A stretch of 24,445 nt of DNA from Candidatus Heimdallarchaeota archaeon (GCA_029882335.1 JAOUKW010000014.1:1-24445); one strand, 5' to 3'. Positions 8,501-16,076 are shown, counted from the stretch's first letter. Program-made: numbers and translations. Notes: generated by a model not told the origin, from the letters alone.

Positions 8501-8745
8501 TTGCAACATCTAGTAAAGATAGTAACAAGTATATGGGTATATTCAATTTAGATGATAAATCAGAGTTAGGTTATTATGATGCAGGTCAACAATTAACCTA
8601 TATTTCTTCAATTATTGAGAATATTGTGAAACCTAATAAATCAATGAATATTCGTTTACTTCTTGCATTATCTGATAATTTAGCGTTTTTAAAAGCATTA
8701 GGAGGAGCAATTTATCAAACTTCATATCCAGTGTATCTTGAATAA
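5509..8745 (+). CDS. GNAT acetyltransferase fused to long beta-sandwich (mutarotase-like) region
   Basis: The 1078-residue protein begins with a GNAT domain (about 8-175). IPLLGVNPDFHGHGYGKSML (102-121) contains the acetyl-CoA loop HGHGYG, and NLKAVPLYKKVGF (144-156) is the closing motif. Beyond residue 190 the chain is almost all beta-strand. An Ig-like stretch (about 240-450) is followed by two regions resembling the galactose-mutarotase-like supersandwich: one from YLIENRAIRVSF (about 465) to about 720, and one from FINLTVVPTYSGSITSLKFNG (about 830) to the end. The phrase GSITSLKFNGKEM is typical of strands in sugar-binding supersandwiches. The likely sense is acetylation of, or coupled to, a glycan, but this is inference. 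No signal peptide or membrane anchor is seen. The start is the first ATG; the ATG at 5515 (residue 3) is equally possible. It is a single gene behind a long gap. Confidence 0.75.
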   Translation: MIMTLKIKFPTYSDIRELKLTLEEAADLAKCFISWDKGDHWPGGFTAGSEFTPEYVMQRFMKQLKFLGQYVIDNQLKQQDDSIGFLGYVNLAQHKDTDAYYIPLLGVNPDFHGHGYGKSMLLSCLQRSIVDGKRRLDLNTWSGNLKAVPLYKKVGFFWHPKTEVLMTNFLPAVLGSEFLSPFFSKHDWYTTRKVDITQAEDILEEDDQFIYRYYFEEETDRLIATIDREAKELSGIDLTFDGLDLEIQLQCLPNRGYKGIDQPAIILLINNRADKSLDIQINPIDGPEASYSTNEIPDQVVISSNQSVRFESNLQISNIVETRNLEVSPSHRTLIRVTCELVINGMSLVLGAGMRIQDAFILTKHGFHSSPQLPQQTFTITNKYMDFSGALSVLLNEKEILTQSLVISNEEMLDVPIEIPVEFISETRINEFKFIIHNASSKVELPYNVSNFINDIPMAYKVNKGYLIENRAIRVSFHCDEDIYLNWFFNKNHDISTSVYRSMLSIGLPYPTTTSEYWIEPMDVEILQLPDRVQLIFTKTSKIDHPGLIVKSIYEIQSGKEFFTYYFEISSKTSSFDKLAIETTTIGNFFENGDFRGYFPTADGLFSDKELHISYRDFLQESTKYFSENWWVGENSRQILGVVWDDGFAKIRASRASCPTLETPLFEISPSKSYVSPKYRIVLSKGDYTIVRKVYAKEVANLPFEELPRFRPKSINRIAASQLFLPEQLGGKDILMGNKDGSIQFQTYRKSAVKYNGKFTMQDQVLVGEFQPKHGSPMNLNMKSERVIDCIEGIISSGLFSRRISGVSLNPLGNAEVSQHTINGFETIQLTNNFINLTVVPTYSGSITSLKFNGKEMIESRFPSNEPFIWFSKFPGGIFTSYVPRYIWSTKLALSVEFTHRIITEEFWTGIVLEAKPNWESGVRQTTQKVSYWLHHGLPLVIIDLQIENQSKSTRSLRSELAIVPNPDSEIFVSNKGKILKYAYTLIEYSNMVNSGWFATSSKDSNKYMGIFNLDDKSELGYYDAGQQLTYISSIIENIVKPNKSMNIRLLLALSDNLAFLKALGGAIYQTSYPVYLE

Positions 8746-8753
8746 TGTAGTAA

Positions 8754-9161
8754 TTAAGTACTTAAGTCATCAATAATTGATTTTCTATCATATGTACCCC
8801 AAGTGTAAAAAATTTTGCCATCTTTTATGGTAAAGAAAGTTACTCCTTCCTGAGTGAATCTCTTTCCGGGAGCTTTGATCCCCATGAATGAGTCAATTAC
8901 TTCTGCAGAAAATACATAGTGTAGTACAACTTTATCGTCTTCTTCGACATAACTTTTAATTTCAATTTGAGTATTTTGTATAAGATTAGCAAAACCTGAG
9001 AATTTGTTTTTTATAAATTCAGGACCTGTTATTCCCTTGTGAAAAGGACCATCTCGATACTCATTATGCACAATTTCATGAACCAATTCCAAATTATTAT
9101 TTCCAATTAGCTCTTCAAACCATAATCTTGTGATTTCTTTATTTGGAGATAAACTCATCAT
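8754..9161 (-). CDS. SnoaL-like / NTF2-fold protein
   Basis: The protein of about 135 residues has the NTF2-like pattern of the SnoaL polyketide-cyclase and ester-cyclase family: an N-terminal helix with NKEITRLWFEEL, then HEIVHNEYRDG and GPEFIKNKFSGF, followed by strands containing VVLHYVFSAE, PGKRFTQEGVTFFTIKDGKI and a final FYTWGTYDRKSIIDDL. The family holds small cyclases, hydrolases and dehydratases as well as non-enzymatic binding proteins, so the substrate is unknown. The frame extends 19 codons upstream to a TTG at 9218, but two consecutive ATG codons (9159-9161 and 9156-9158) sit exactly at the family's usual N-terminus and are preferred. It is transcribed divergently from the amidohydrolase; its 3' end faces the GNAT-fusion gene 8 bases away. 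Confidence 0.75.
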   Translation of the reverse strand: MMSLSPNKEITRLWFEELIGNNNLELVHEIVHNEYRDGPFHKGITGPEFIKNKFSGFANLIQNTQIEIKSYVEEDDKVVLHYVFSAEVIDSFMGIKAPGKRFTQEGVTFFTIKDGKIFYTWGTYDRKSIIDDLST

Positions 9162-9247
9162 GGCTATATATGATTTATCAAATTTGTCTATTTTGTTATT
9201 ACTACACTTTGTAATCAAAAATATACTTTTGTAATCATAATATTGGT

Positions 9248-9264
9248 AATTTTTAAATATTTAT
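9248..9264 (+). promoter_or_regulatory. TATA-like region of the amidohydrolase gene
   Basis: AATTTTTAAATATTTATAG lies about 50-60 bases before the preferred ATG at 9312, in the divergent gap shared with the SnoaL-like gene. A start of transcription near 9285-9290 would give a leader of about 25 bases. Confidence 0.35.
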
Positions 9265-9311
9265 AGTAAAAAAAGTAAAACCTTAGTTATATGTGATTGT
9301 TAGATGAATTA

Positions 9312-10517
9312 ATGAAGACTGCATTTACTAATGCTACCATTCATACATCTGTGGATGGTGAAATACTGGAGAATGGTACGTTAATAATAGATAATGGAAA
9401 AATTGTTGAAATTGGTCGCAATATTTCTACTGAAGGCTGTGAAGTTATTGACTGTAGTAGCAATGTGATAACACCTGGTTTTATCGATGCTCATTCTCAT
9501 GTTGGACTATGGGAAGAAGGTGCCCGTGATTTTACATCTAATGATGGAAATGAATACAGTGATATAATTACTCCCTATCTTAGATCAATGGATTCTATAT
9601 TTCCTGAGGACAAAGGATTTGAAAATGCAAGAATGGGTGGAGTAACAACTATGGGTATATCACATGGTTCTGCAAACGCGATTGGAGGACAATTGTGTGT
9701 GGTCAAGAGTTATGGAATCGATGTTGATAAAATGGTAATTAGAGAACCAGCAGGAGTGAAAATGGCAATGGGAGAAAATCCAAAAGGTGTGGGAGTAAAT
9801 CATAAAAAAGCACCTCAAACCCGAATGGGAGTAGCTTATATCATCCGTAAATCATTTTATGAAGCAATTGACTATCGTCGTGATTGGGAAGAATATAATG
9901 ATAAAATAGTTCAGAATGAGAAAAAGGAAGAAGCTGATAGAAAATACGTTAAACCGCCAAAAAAGGATATGGGAAAGGAAGTTTTACTGAAATTATTGGA
10001 TAAGGAGATCCCTGCCAGATGCCATTCTCACAGAGCAGATGATATTAAAACTGCCATTCGATTATCAGAGGAATTTGGATTTAATTTGGTGATAGATCAT
10101 GCGACTGAATCCTATAAAATCAAGGAAGTTATCAAGGAAAAAGGATTAACTATTGTTAATGGACCATTATTTGGAGTACCTACAAAGCGAGAGACAAAAT
10201 ACAAGACTATGAAGACACCAGGAATCATGGTGAAAGCAGGAGTAAAAGTATGTGTAACTACTGACGCACCAGTCGTACCCATTGAGGGATTACGAGATAC
10301 GTTAATAATGGCTATCCGTGAGGGACTTCCTCAGGATCAAGCTTTGGCAACTGTAACTATTAATCCGGCAGAGGTATTAGGAGTGGAAGATAGAGTTGGT
10401 AGTTTACAAGTAGGTAAGGATGCTGATTTTTTGATTTTTAATGGAGATCCTTTTGACACCCGTACTCAGGTAGTTAGTACTTATATCGATGGTTTATTAG
10501 TTTATCAATTATCATAG
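9312..10517 (+). CDS. Metal-dependent amidohydrolase (imidazolonepropionase-like)
   Basis: The 401-residue protein (from the ATG at 9312) has an N-terminal composite beta-sandwich half with VITPGFIDAHSHVG, the metal-binding H-x-H being H61 and H63. The (beta/alpha)8 barrel follows with the signatures GVKMAMGENPKG (148-159), RCHSHRADDI (236-245, further metal and substrate histidines), VIDHAT (260-265) and VCVTTDAPVVP (314-324, catalytic Asp D318). The C-terminus, TINPAEVLGVEDRVGSLQVG then KDADFLIFNGDP, closes the beta-sandwich. These are the hallmarks of cytosolic amidohydrolases related to imidazolonepropionase and prolidase, which hydrolyse cyclic amides or dipeptide-like bonds. The true substrate cannot be told. 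The frame opens with a TTG at 9297, but the ATG gives a family-typical N-terminus (MKTAFTNATIHT). Confidence 0.9.
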   Translation: MKTAFTNATIHTSVDGEILENGTLIIDNGKIVEIGRNISTEGCEVIDCSSNVITPGFIDAHSHVGLWEEGARDFTSNDGNEYSDIITPYLRSMDSIFPEDKGFENARMGGVTTMGISHGSANAIGGQLCVVKSYGIDVDKMVIREPAGVKMAMGENPKGVGVNHKKAPQTRMGVAYIIRKSFYEAIDYRRDWEEYNDKIVQNEKKEEADRKYVKPPKKDMGKEVLLKLLDKEIPARCHSHRADDIKTAIRLSEEFGFNLVIDHATESYKIKEVIKEKGLTIVNGPLFGVPTKRETKYKTMKTPGIMVKAGVKVCVTTDAPVVPIEGLRDTLIMAIREGLPQDQALATVTINPAEVLGVEDRVGSLQVGKDADFLIFNGDPFDTRTQVVSTYIDGLLVYQLS

Positions 10518-10633
10518 TTGTGAATAATTTTCAAGAGAAATTCATTATTTTTGTGATTCAATCTTTTATTCTAATAGTTAATATACTTTAGATTTGCCAA
10601 TCACACATTGTAACAATGATCACATTAGAAACA

Positions 10634-10650
10634 TATTTCCACAGGAAATA
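10634..10650. repeat. Palindrome TATTTCC-ACA-GGAAATA
   Basis: A perfect inverted repeat with 7-bp arms and a 3-base centre. It resembles the dyad half of an archaeal ORB (mini-ORB) without the G-run. Confidence 0.55.
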
Positions 10651-10715
10651 ACATAAATCACATGTTTTCACACCACTATACTGTGATATATTGTAATTAA
10701 TATAAAAAAATTCAG

Positions 10716-10736
10716 ACCCCCTTATTTCTATTGGAA
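10716..10736 (-). other. ORB-like element 1
   Basis: On the minus strand: TTCCA, ATA, GAA, ATAA, GGGGGT. Length and spacing match the archaeal origin recognition box as I remember it (TTCCA, three bases, GAA, four bases, then a G-run). The G-run stands out in DNA this AT-rich. Confidence 0.45.
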
Positions 10737-10900
10737 CTTAATGTAATTTAACATAAATTATTTATCTAAAACTCATGTACTCACAATATTTTCAATATAA
10801 GATATGTATCTATCAATATTATTCCATAGGAAATATTCCATAAATCAGGCTAAATTTTTGATATTTGTTACATGGAGTGTAATTCACAACATAAAATCAT

Positions 10901-10921
10901 ACCCCTGTGATTCTTGTGGAA
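10901..10921 (-). other. ORB-like element 2
   Basis: On the minus strand: TTCCA, CAA, GAA, TCAC, AGGGGT. It has the same orientation, length and spacing as the element at 10716-10736, 185 bases away. Confidence 0.45.
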
Positions 10922-11008
10922 GTTGTGATTAAACATTAATAATTTTATTTAAACCCTTGATAGTGCTAATTATTCATGTTTTCAATTTATTTCATTGGAA
11001 ATTTTTCA

Positions 11009-11027
11009 AAAATGTAGTGTAAAATAA
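11009..11027 (+). repeat. 19-base repeat, copy 1
   Basis: AAAATGTAGTGTAAAATAA occurs here and exactly again at 16794-16812. A 15-base core (11012-11026) also occurs inverted at 16891-16905. This copy sits 3 bases beyond the stop codon of the HEAT-like gene. Confidence 0.7.
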
Positions 11028-11030
11028 TAA

Positions 11031-12734
11031 TCATTTAGATTGAATTCTATGTAAAATTACATCTTTATAATTATCTCCAATATAATATCCTATTACCTCC
11101 AGTAACTCGAGATTATTAATTTGATTAAGATGATTTTTTGTTAATTCAACATCAGTTTTGTAGCTTGCAATTATATTATCCAAAATAAGATTATCCTGTG
11201 ATTGCTCAATATCATATCCTTCTAAGTTTGGATGACGGTCAACATTTAAGATGTAGTCTTTAATAAAGGCAACATCATCAATTTTTAGAAAAGCAGTCTC
11301 AATTATAACTTCCATACCAAGACCATATGATATATATAGAGAAGCCCTATTGACTATATTTTTTAGGTAATTCTGATCTGAAATATTTCTCAATGCAGAA
11401 CATTTGAGTTGAGTACTGTAAAATTTTCCTGAATGGATTATCTGTTCCAAAAATTCAACATCATTAATATGTTGAACAACATAGGGTAAATTCCATATTT
11501 TATCTGTTAGGATAAATATATTCTTGAGTAATTCTTGATCATCTCTAAGTTTGTCACAGGCAAATTTAACACCATGAGAATTCGATGATAGTGCTAATTT
11601 AACAAAATCTATTTTTCTACTAATTGGTTTCAACAACTGCTCAACTTCATTTTTATCATACATATTTTCAAGTTGTTCAATTAAATTATCTACCTCAGAA
11701 TTATCATAATATCCCTCTGGTAAAGTAACAAAAGGCTTTGTCTCTATCTTCTTTATCTTTATAAGTAATTCAAGCCGTTGTAAATCAATTGGTAAAAGAT
11801 TTTCTAATCTCAATAATTCTAATAGTTCTTCAATTGTCTTTGTATTTTGAATTTTTTCAATACTGTCTAAACGATCTTTAGCACTTCGATTTTTATTTCT
11901 TACAATTTCTTCATAGAAATCATCATCGCGGATTCTATGAAAATATATCTCTATATATGCATCACCAGAAATTAATCCTTCATTATATTTAGTTATTAGA
12001 TATTTTTTATCAGTAATTCCCATTAGTGCATTTTCTTTAATGATTTTATCAAAAGAATCATCTTCAAATATAGAAATCAAATATTCATTTGTGTTTAACT
12101 TACGCGAAAGATGATATTGTATTTTGTAAGGAATATGTTTTAGTAAAAGCAAATCATATATTAATTTATCATCTTTTAAATTATGTACTAAATCTAATTT
12201 GATGTTCTCGGGATTTTCAATATTTTTTATGTATGTAAAGATAATTTCTTGATTTTTTATTTTCTCTTTTAATTTAATCCTAAGAGTGAAATCTTTCTCA
12301 TATTCCAATAATTTGATTAAGATATTTTGATCTGATATTTGAGAAATATACTTCTCTTTAAACTTGGTGTAGTTTGTAGTAATATAAGAATTATAAAGTT
12401 CCTCTGATTTAACTGGATCTATTTCTATACCTAGTAGATCACCGTCTGTAGCCTCTGATTCTACTTTAATACGGTTGAAATAATCTGGGTCTTCAAGTAA
12501 TTCTAGGGCTTTTTCTTTACCTTTACCTGAACTAATTGAAACAAATGACTTTAGAAAATCACTATCATTTACATAGTTCAATGCTTCGACGATCACTCTT
12601 ACATCGAATTCTGCCAATATTCTATCTTTGATGAAACTTCTATCTTTAATCCTTGATAGAGCTTCTATTTTTCTTTTATAATTTAAATCATTTATAGCAA
12701 TCTTCTTCAGAGTATCCTCATCTAATCGATCCAT
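11031..12734 (-). CDS. HEAT-like helical repeat protein, unknown function
   Basis: The 567-residue protein is built almost wholly of paired helices of about 30 residues. Recurring phrases at the start of each unit are DRSFIKDRIL, DSDFLKSFVS, DQNILIKLLE, DKLIYDLLLL, DVEFLEQIIH, DQNYLKNIVN and DVAFIKDYIL. That is, an Asp, a short turn, then a hydrophobic helix (D-x-x-F/L-I/L-x-x-I/L). This is an alpha-solenoid of HEAT or LRV type, which usually serves as a protein-binding scaffold; I recognise no enzyme motif. It is rich in Lys, Glu, Ile and Asn, with no membrane segment. The frame opens with a TTG at 12761, but the ATG at 12734 is preferred because a TATA-like TTTAAATATA (about 12768-12777, minus strand) would start transcription near 12747. 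It is divergent from the methyltransferase gene. Confidence 0.6.
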   Translation of the reverse strand: MDRLDEDTLKKIAINDLNYKRKIEALSRIKDRSFIKDRILAEFDVRVIVEALNYVNDSDFLKSFVSISSGKGKEKALELLEDPDYFNRIKVESEATDGDLLGIEIDPVKSEELYNSYITTNYTKFKEKYISQISDQNILIKLLEYEKDFTLRIKLKEKIKNQEIIFTYIKNIENPENIKLDLVHNLKDDKLIYDLLLLKHIPYKIQYHLSRKLNTNEYLISIFEDDSFDKIIKENALMGITDKKYLITKYNEGLISGDAYIEIYFHRIRDDDFYEEIVRNKNRSAKDRLDSIEKIQNTKTIEELLELLRLENLLPIDLQRLELLIKIKKIETKPFVTLPEGYYDNSEVDNLIEQLENMYDKNEVEQLLKPISRKIDFVKLALSSNSHGVKFACDKLRDDQELLKNIFILTDKIWNLPYVVQHINDVEFLEQIIHSGKFYSTQLKCSALRNISDQNYLKNIVNRASLYISYGLGMEVIIETAFLKIDDVAFIKDYILNVDRHPNLEGYDIEQSQDNLILDNIIASYKTDVELTKNHLNQINNLELLEVIGYYIGDNYKDVILHRIQSK

Positions 12735-12920
12735 TCTTACACCTAATTCATATTTACCCAACTAATTATATTTAAAAATATTAAGTCTCATGTATAATTT
12801 TGTGATTAGAAAATATGATGTTTCATTGAGCAATTAGAGTAAATACAAAAAAGATCATACTTAAAAATACAACTTCAATATCTTCTATAAAATTACCAAA
12901 TTAACGTATATTATGAAGGA

Positions 12921-12931
12921 ATTATTTAAAA
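12921..12931 (+). promoter_or_regulatory. TATA-like box of the methyltransferase gene (leaderless)
   Basis: TTATTTAAAAT is centred about 27 bases before the ATG at 12954. This is the clearest leaderless promoter geometry in the window. Confidence 0.5.
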
Positions 12932-12953
12932 TAGTACAGGATAATTCTTACCT

Positions 12954-13730
12954 ATGGCTAACATTCTCAAATTCAGTAATCAAATTATTAAACAACTAGG
13001 CTTAGATGATAATGATCTTAGTCAACGTAATATTGAACATTTTACCGAAACAGAAGGACCAAGGAGAGATAAAATAGTTCTTGAGTATTTTGGAGAGGAA
13101 GGTTTTCAAACATTAATTGAAGAATTAATTTTGGCATTAGATACAGGTGATAAACAAGTTAATTCAATTATTGATCTTGGAACAGGTACTGGAACATTTC
13201 TTCTCCCCATTAGTCAACATATCAATGTAAAACATATTTATGGACTTGATTTAACCCCAGCCCTTCTTGAAATATCCATGCAGAAATTTAATAAATTAAA
13301 TTTATCTACCGAAACTTCTTATATTCCAATAATTGGTGATATGGAGAAGGTAAAACAAAGTATTCAGATTAATACTACATTAAACCAAGAAATGAGTTTT
13401 CCTCATAAATTTGATTTAATCATGAGTTCACTTGCACTACATCATATTCCTAGTACATCTAATGTACTGAAGAGTATTTCTGAAATAATTAAATCTGATG
13501 GAAAAGCAGTTATTGTGGATGCAATATTATCAGATAATTCAGGAATGATACCTCAACCAGAGCACGCACATGATGGATTTGATATGATTGAGTTAAAACA
13601 ATTGGCAGAAGAATATTTTAAAACAGTTCAGATTAAAGAATTATCTGTTAAATGTCATGAAACTAAAACTGATTTACGTGGAAGTGGATTATTTTTGTTA
13701 ATTTTATCAGACCCATTAATTAGGAGTTAG
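12954..13730 (+). CDS. Class I SAM-dependent methyltransferase
   Basis: The 258-residue protein has a Rossmann-fold methyltransferase core. Motif I is IIDLGTGTGTFLLPI (72-86), which binds S-adenosylmethionine. Motif II is IYGLDLTPALLEIS (95-108), with D99 for the ribose. Motif IV is FDLIMSSLALHHIP (153-166), and the post-motif strand is GKAVIVDAI (183-191). The N-terminal 65 residues are helical. The C-terminus LRGSGLFLLILSD matches small-molecule methyltransferases, but the acceptor is unknown. A TATA-like ATTTAAAA (12923-12930) lies about 27 bases upstream of the ATG, so the mRNA should be leaderless. Its last 15 bases overlap the 3' end of the convergent acylase gene. Confidence 0.85.
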   Translation: MANILKFSNQIIKQLGLDDNDLSQRNIEHFTETEGPRRDKIVLEYFGEEGFQTLIEELILALDTGDKQVNSIIDLGTGTGTFLLPISQHINVKHIYGLDLTPALLEISMQKFNKLNLSTETSYIPIIGDMEKVKQSIQINTTLNQEMSFPHKFDLIMSSLALHHIPSTSNVLKSISEIIKSDGKAVIVDAILSDNSGMIPQPEHAHDGFDMIELKQLAEEYFKTVQIKELSVKCHETKTDLRGSGLFLLILSDPLIRS

Positions 13731-16076
13731 AAGTAACTTAGCTTCTGCATTACCTTCAATTTGTCCACGCGTCCATAATAAGTCATTAATTTTACCTTTT
13801 AACCAATTTTCAGTCAGATCATTATAGTGTTTGCTTGCAAGTTGACCTGATTGACCTGGTGCATGAATTCCCTTTGAATTAGATAAATCACTGAAATCAA
13901 TTATTTCTCTCCATGCAGCAGACCAGGCATTTGAGTAAAATGGATCATTCGGTAGCATTGCTGTTTGCAGTGGAGTATCTGTATCTCCACCAATTGGATA
14001 TGGACCGTTATTAAATACTTTATCCATTGGAGGTTGAATAGCCATTGAATGTGGGAATTCAATTGTATGAATTTTACCCCATTGCCATTTATCTGGATTA
14101 GAACCTAATTTCTTTCTCAACCAGAGGACTGCCTTCTGAAAACTAATTCTAAGCAACTCATCTCTTCCTCCTGCTTTTTTGAGCCACCATGAATTTTCTT
14201 TATTCAATAATCTTAATAAAACCACAGTATCATTTCCATAATATTCATTGGTTGGGAATAACAATGGATCAGGACCTATACCAAGGTATTGTTCGGTTAT
14301 TTCCTTACCGAGGTTAGGCTCAAATAAGTTTTTGATTAATTGATATCTAGTAACTTCATAAACTGTTCCACCACATGTATCTGGATATAAATAACCATCC
14401 CAGTTTAGAAATAAATCCAATGCATGATTAATTACAGGGTCACTTGATTTCAGATCTAACTCTTTATAGATATTCTGTAATTCTAAACCAGGTAGACACA
14501 TTACATCTAATTGCATAGAGATACAATCTTCTATTGAAATTTTATCTTTACTTTCTATAAGTTGTTGTAATCGTTTGGCACGATATCCATTCATACTAAT
14601 TTTGCTCATAAAATGAGGATATTTGTCATCAACTATTTTATTGTTACAGGTTACAAAATACCCTGATTTAGGATTGAATAAATGGGGCATTTTCTCAAAT
14701 GGAATTTCACCTTTCCATTCATATTCTCCAGTCCATCCAGGAACTGGAAATGATCCATCACCTTTGATTCTTTTGGGAACTTTTCCAGTGCACCAATATC
14801 CAATATTACCATCAACATCTCCATATGTAGCATTTAATGAAGGAGAATGAAAATTTTTCATTGCCTCTACAAATTCATCCCAAGATTTTGCATTATTGAT
14901 GTTATAAAATGCAATAATACTGGCTGGAGTTTTCAACTGCATGGATGAAAATGCTAGTTTATCATTTGTACCAGTGAGCATGTCTGGCAAAATAGGACCG
15001 TGATGAGTTACCATTACTTTTTCAAGATGATCTAATTCACCTTTTATCCTAATCATTTCATGTATGACTTCCATATCTTTCCATTTTTCTTTGAAAAGGT
15101 ATTGATTTTTATCATTTATTTTTTCAATAAATAAATCTGCCACATCACTGTATGAAAAGGTAAAACCCCATCCAATTCTATCATTGTGCCCAATTAATAC
15201 AAATGGAACACCAGGTATTGATACACCAGTCACATTTTGATCTTTGGATCTTATATGATTTTGGTAGAAGATATTTGGACTTGTCATATGAAGGTGGGTA
15301 TCATTTGCTAGAATAGGTTTCCCAGTCACTGATTTTTCTGATGATATTACCCAGCTGTTACTACCTCCTCCTTGTGCAATAAATGGACCAGGTCCAGATT
15401 TTAAGCTGCCATCTTTTCCTCTGATATTAAATTCTATTTTTGGAACTTGAATTGGATTTTCTGGAGAATAATTTATTTCTAACTCTGCTGCATATTCTGC
15501 ACCTACAGCATCAATTAGTTTACTATAGGTTAACTCATAACTCCAACCAAATGACATCATCCATGTCAACATTCTACCAAATGCATAGATATCAATTTCT
15601 GTCCATAATACTGGTTTATGTTTAACCAATGTAAACTCCACGGGAATATTTGTATCTGGACTGTTGATAAATGTATTGATTCCATTTTTATAAGCTGTAA
15701 TTACTTTCTTTACCTGTTCAGGTGCATCCTCCCAATCTTTTTTGGCTAATCTATAAAATCCTAGAGTTCGTGTTATTTTATCTGTATCTAGAGCAATTTT
15801 GCCAAAAACTTCACTTAATTTACCATTTGCAGTTAGTCTGTTGAGTTCCATTTGCCATAATCTATCCTGAGCATGGACAAAACCCTGAGCAAAGTACATA
15901 TCAATATCATCACCAGCTGAAATATGAGGTACTCCTGTTGTATCACGTACAATTTCTATTGGACCGTGTATTCCGGGTAATTTTAACTCTCCGTCAATCC
16001 TGGGTAACTTTTTTTTGCTACTCCTTTTAATAAATATCTTCAATGGTGGACCAAGAATTGTTGATATTAATGACAT
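13716..16076 (-). CDS. Penicillin-acylase-family Ntn hydrolase
   Basis: The 786-residue precursor has the family layout. The alpha part (about 32-220) includes IVRDTTGVPHISA (42-54) and YFAQGFVHAQDRLWQMELNR (61-80). A linker follows, then the self-cleavage site GGG-SNSWVISS, where S239 becomes the N-terminal nucleophile of the beta chain. The beta chain shows GKPILANDTHLHMTSPNIFY, then VSIPGVPFVLIGHNDRIGWG and TYGDVDGNIGYWCTG, with the oxyanion and substrate-site Asn motifs of the family. Members hydrolyse amide bonds of acylated amines such as beta-lactams, acyl-homoserine lactones or N-acyl amino acids; the natural substrate here is unknown. Many bacterial homologues are exported, but this one has only a weakly hydrophobic start (MSLISTILGPPLKIFI) followed by RSSKKK, with no clear signal peptide. 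A TATA-like GTTTATAATG lies about 31 bases before the ATG, and AAAGGT just upstream may act as a ribosome site. Confidence 0.92.
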   Translation of the reverse strand: MSLISTILGPPLKIFIKRSSKKKLPRIDGELKLPGIHGPIEIVRDTTGVPHISAGDDIDMYFAQGFVHAQDRLWQMELNRLTANGKLSEVFGKIALDTDKITRTLGFYRLAKKDWEDAPEQVKKVITAYKNGINTFINSPDTNIPVEFTLVKHKPVLWTEIDIYAFGRMLTWMMSFGWSYELTYSKLIDAVGAEYAAELEINYSPENPIQVPKIEFNIRGKDGSLKSGPGPFIAQGGGSNSWVISSEKSVTGKPILANDTHLHMTSPNIFYQNHIRSKDQNVTGVSIPGVPFVLIGHNDRIGWGFTFSYSDVADLFIEKINDKNQYLFKEKWKDMEVIHEMIRIKGELDHLEKVMVTHHGPILPDMLTGTNDKLAFSSMQLKTPASIIAFYNINNAKSWDEFVEAMKNFHSPSLNATYGDVDGNIGYWCTGKVPKRIKGDGSFPVPGWTGEYEWKGEIPFEKMPHLFNPKSGYFVTCNNKIVDDKYPHFMSKISMNGYRAKRLQQLIESKDKISIEDCISMQLDVMCLPGLELQNIYKELDLKSSDPVINHALDLFLNWDGYLYPDTCGGTVYEVTRYQLIKNLFEPNLGKEITEQYLGIGPDPLLFPTNEYYGNDTVVLLRLLNKENSWWLKKAGGRDELLRISFQKAVLWLRKKLGSNPDKWQWGKIHTIEFPHSMAIQPPMDKVFNNGPYPIGGDTDTPLQTAMLPNDPFYSNAWSAAWREIIDFSDLSNSKGIHAPGQSGQLASKHYNDLTENWLKGKINDLLWTRGQIEGNAEAKLLLTPN

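Larger units (their letters stand above)
10518..11030. other. Convergent gap with origin-like motifs (candidate replication origin A)
   Basis: This 513-base AT-rich region lies between two convergent gene ends, so it needs no promoter. It holds two ORB-like elements (listed separately), TTTCC/GGAAA dyads at 10634-10650 (TATTTCC-ACA-GGAAATA) and 10822-10832 (TTCC-ATA-GGAA), and a partial one at 10991-11005. It also holds six TGTGAT/ATCACA words (10552, 10619, 10657, 10682, 10906, 10924) and one copy of a 19-base repeat at its right edge. No open frame is supported. No orc1/cdc6 gene is present in the window. Confidence 0.4.

Noticed and set aside
8754..9218. SnoaL-like gene starting at the TTG at 9218
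   Set aside because: The extra 19 residues (ITKCSNNKIDKFDKSYIA...) do not resemble the family, and two ATGs sit at the expected N-terminus.
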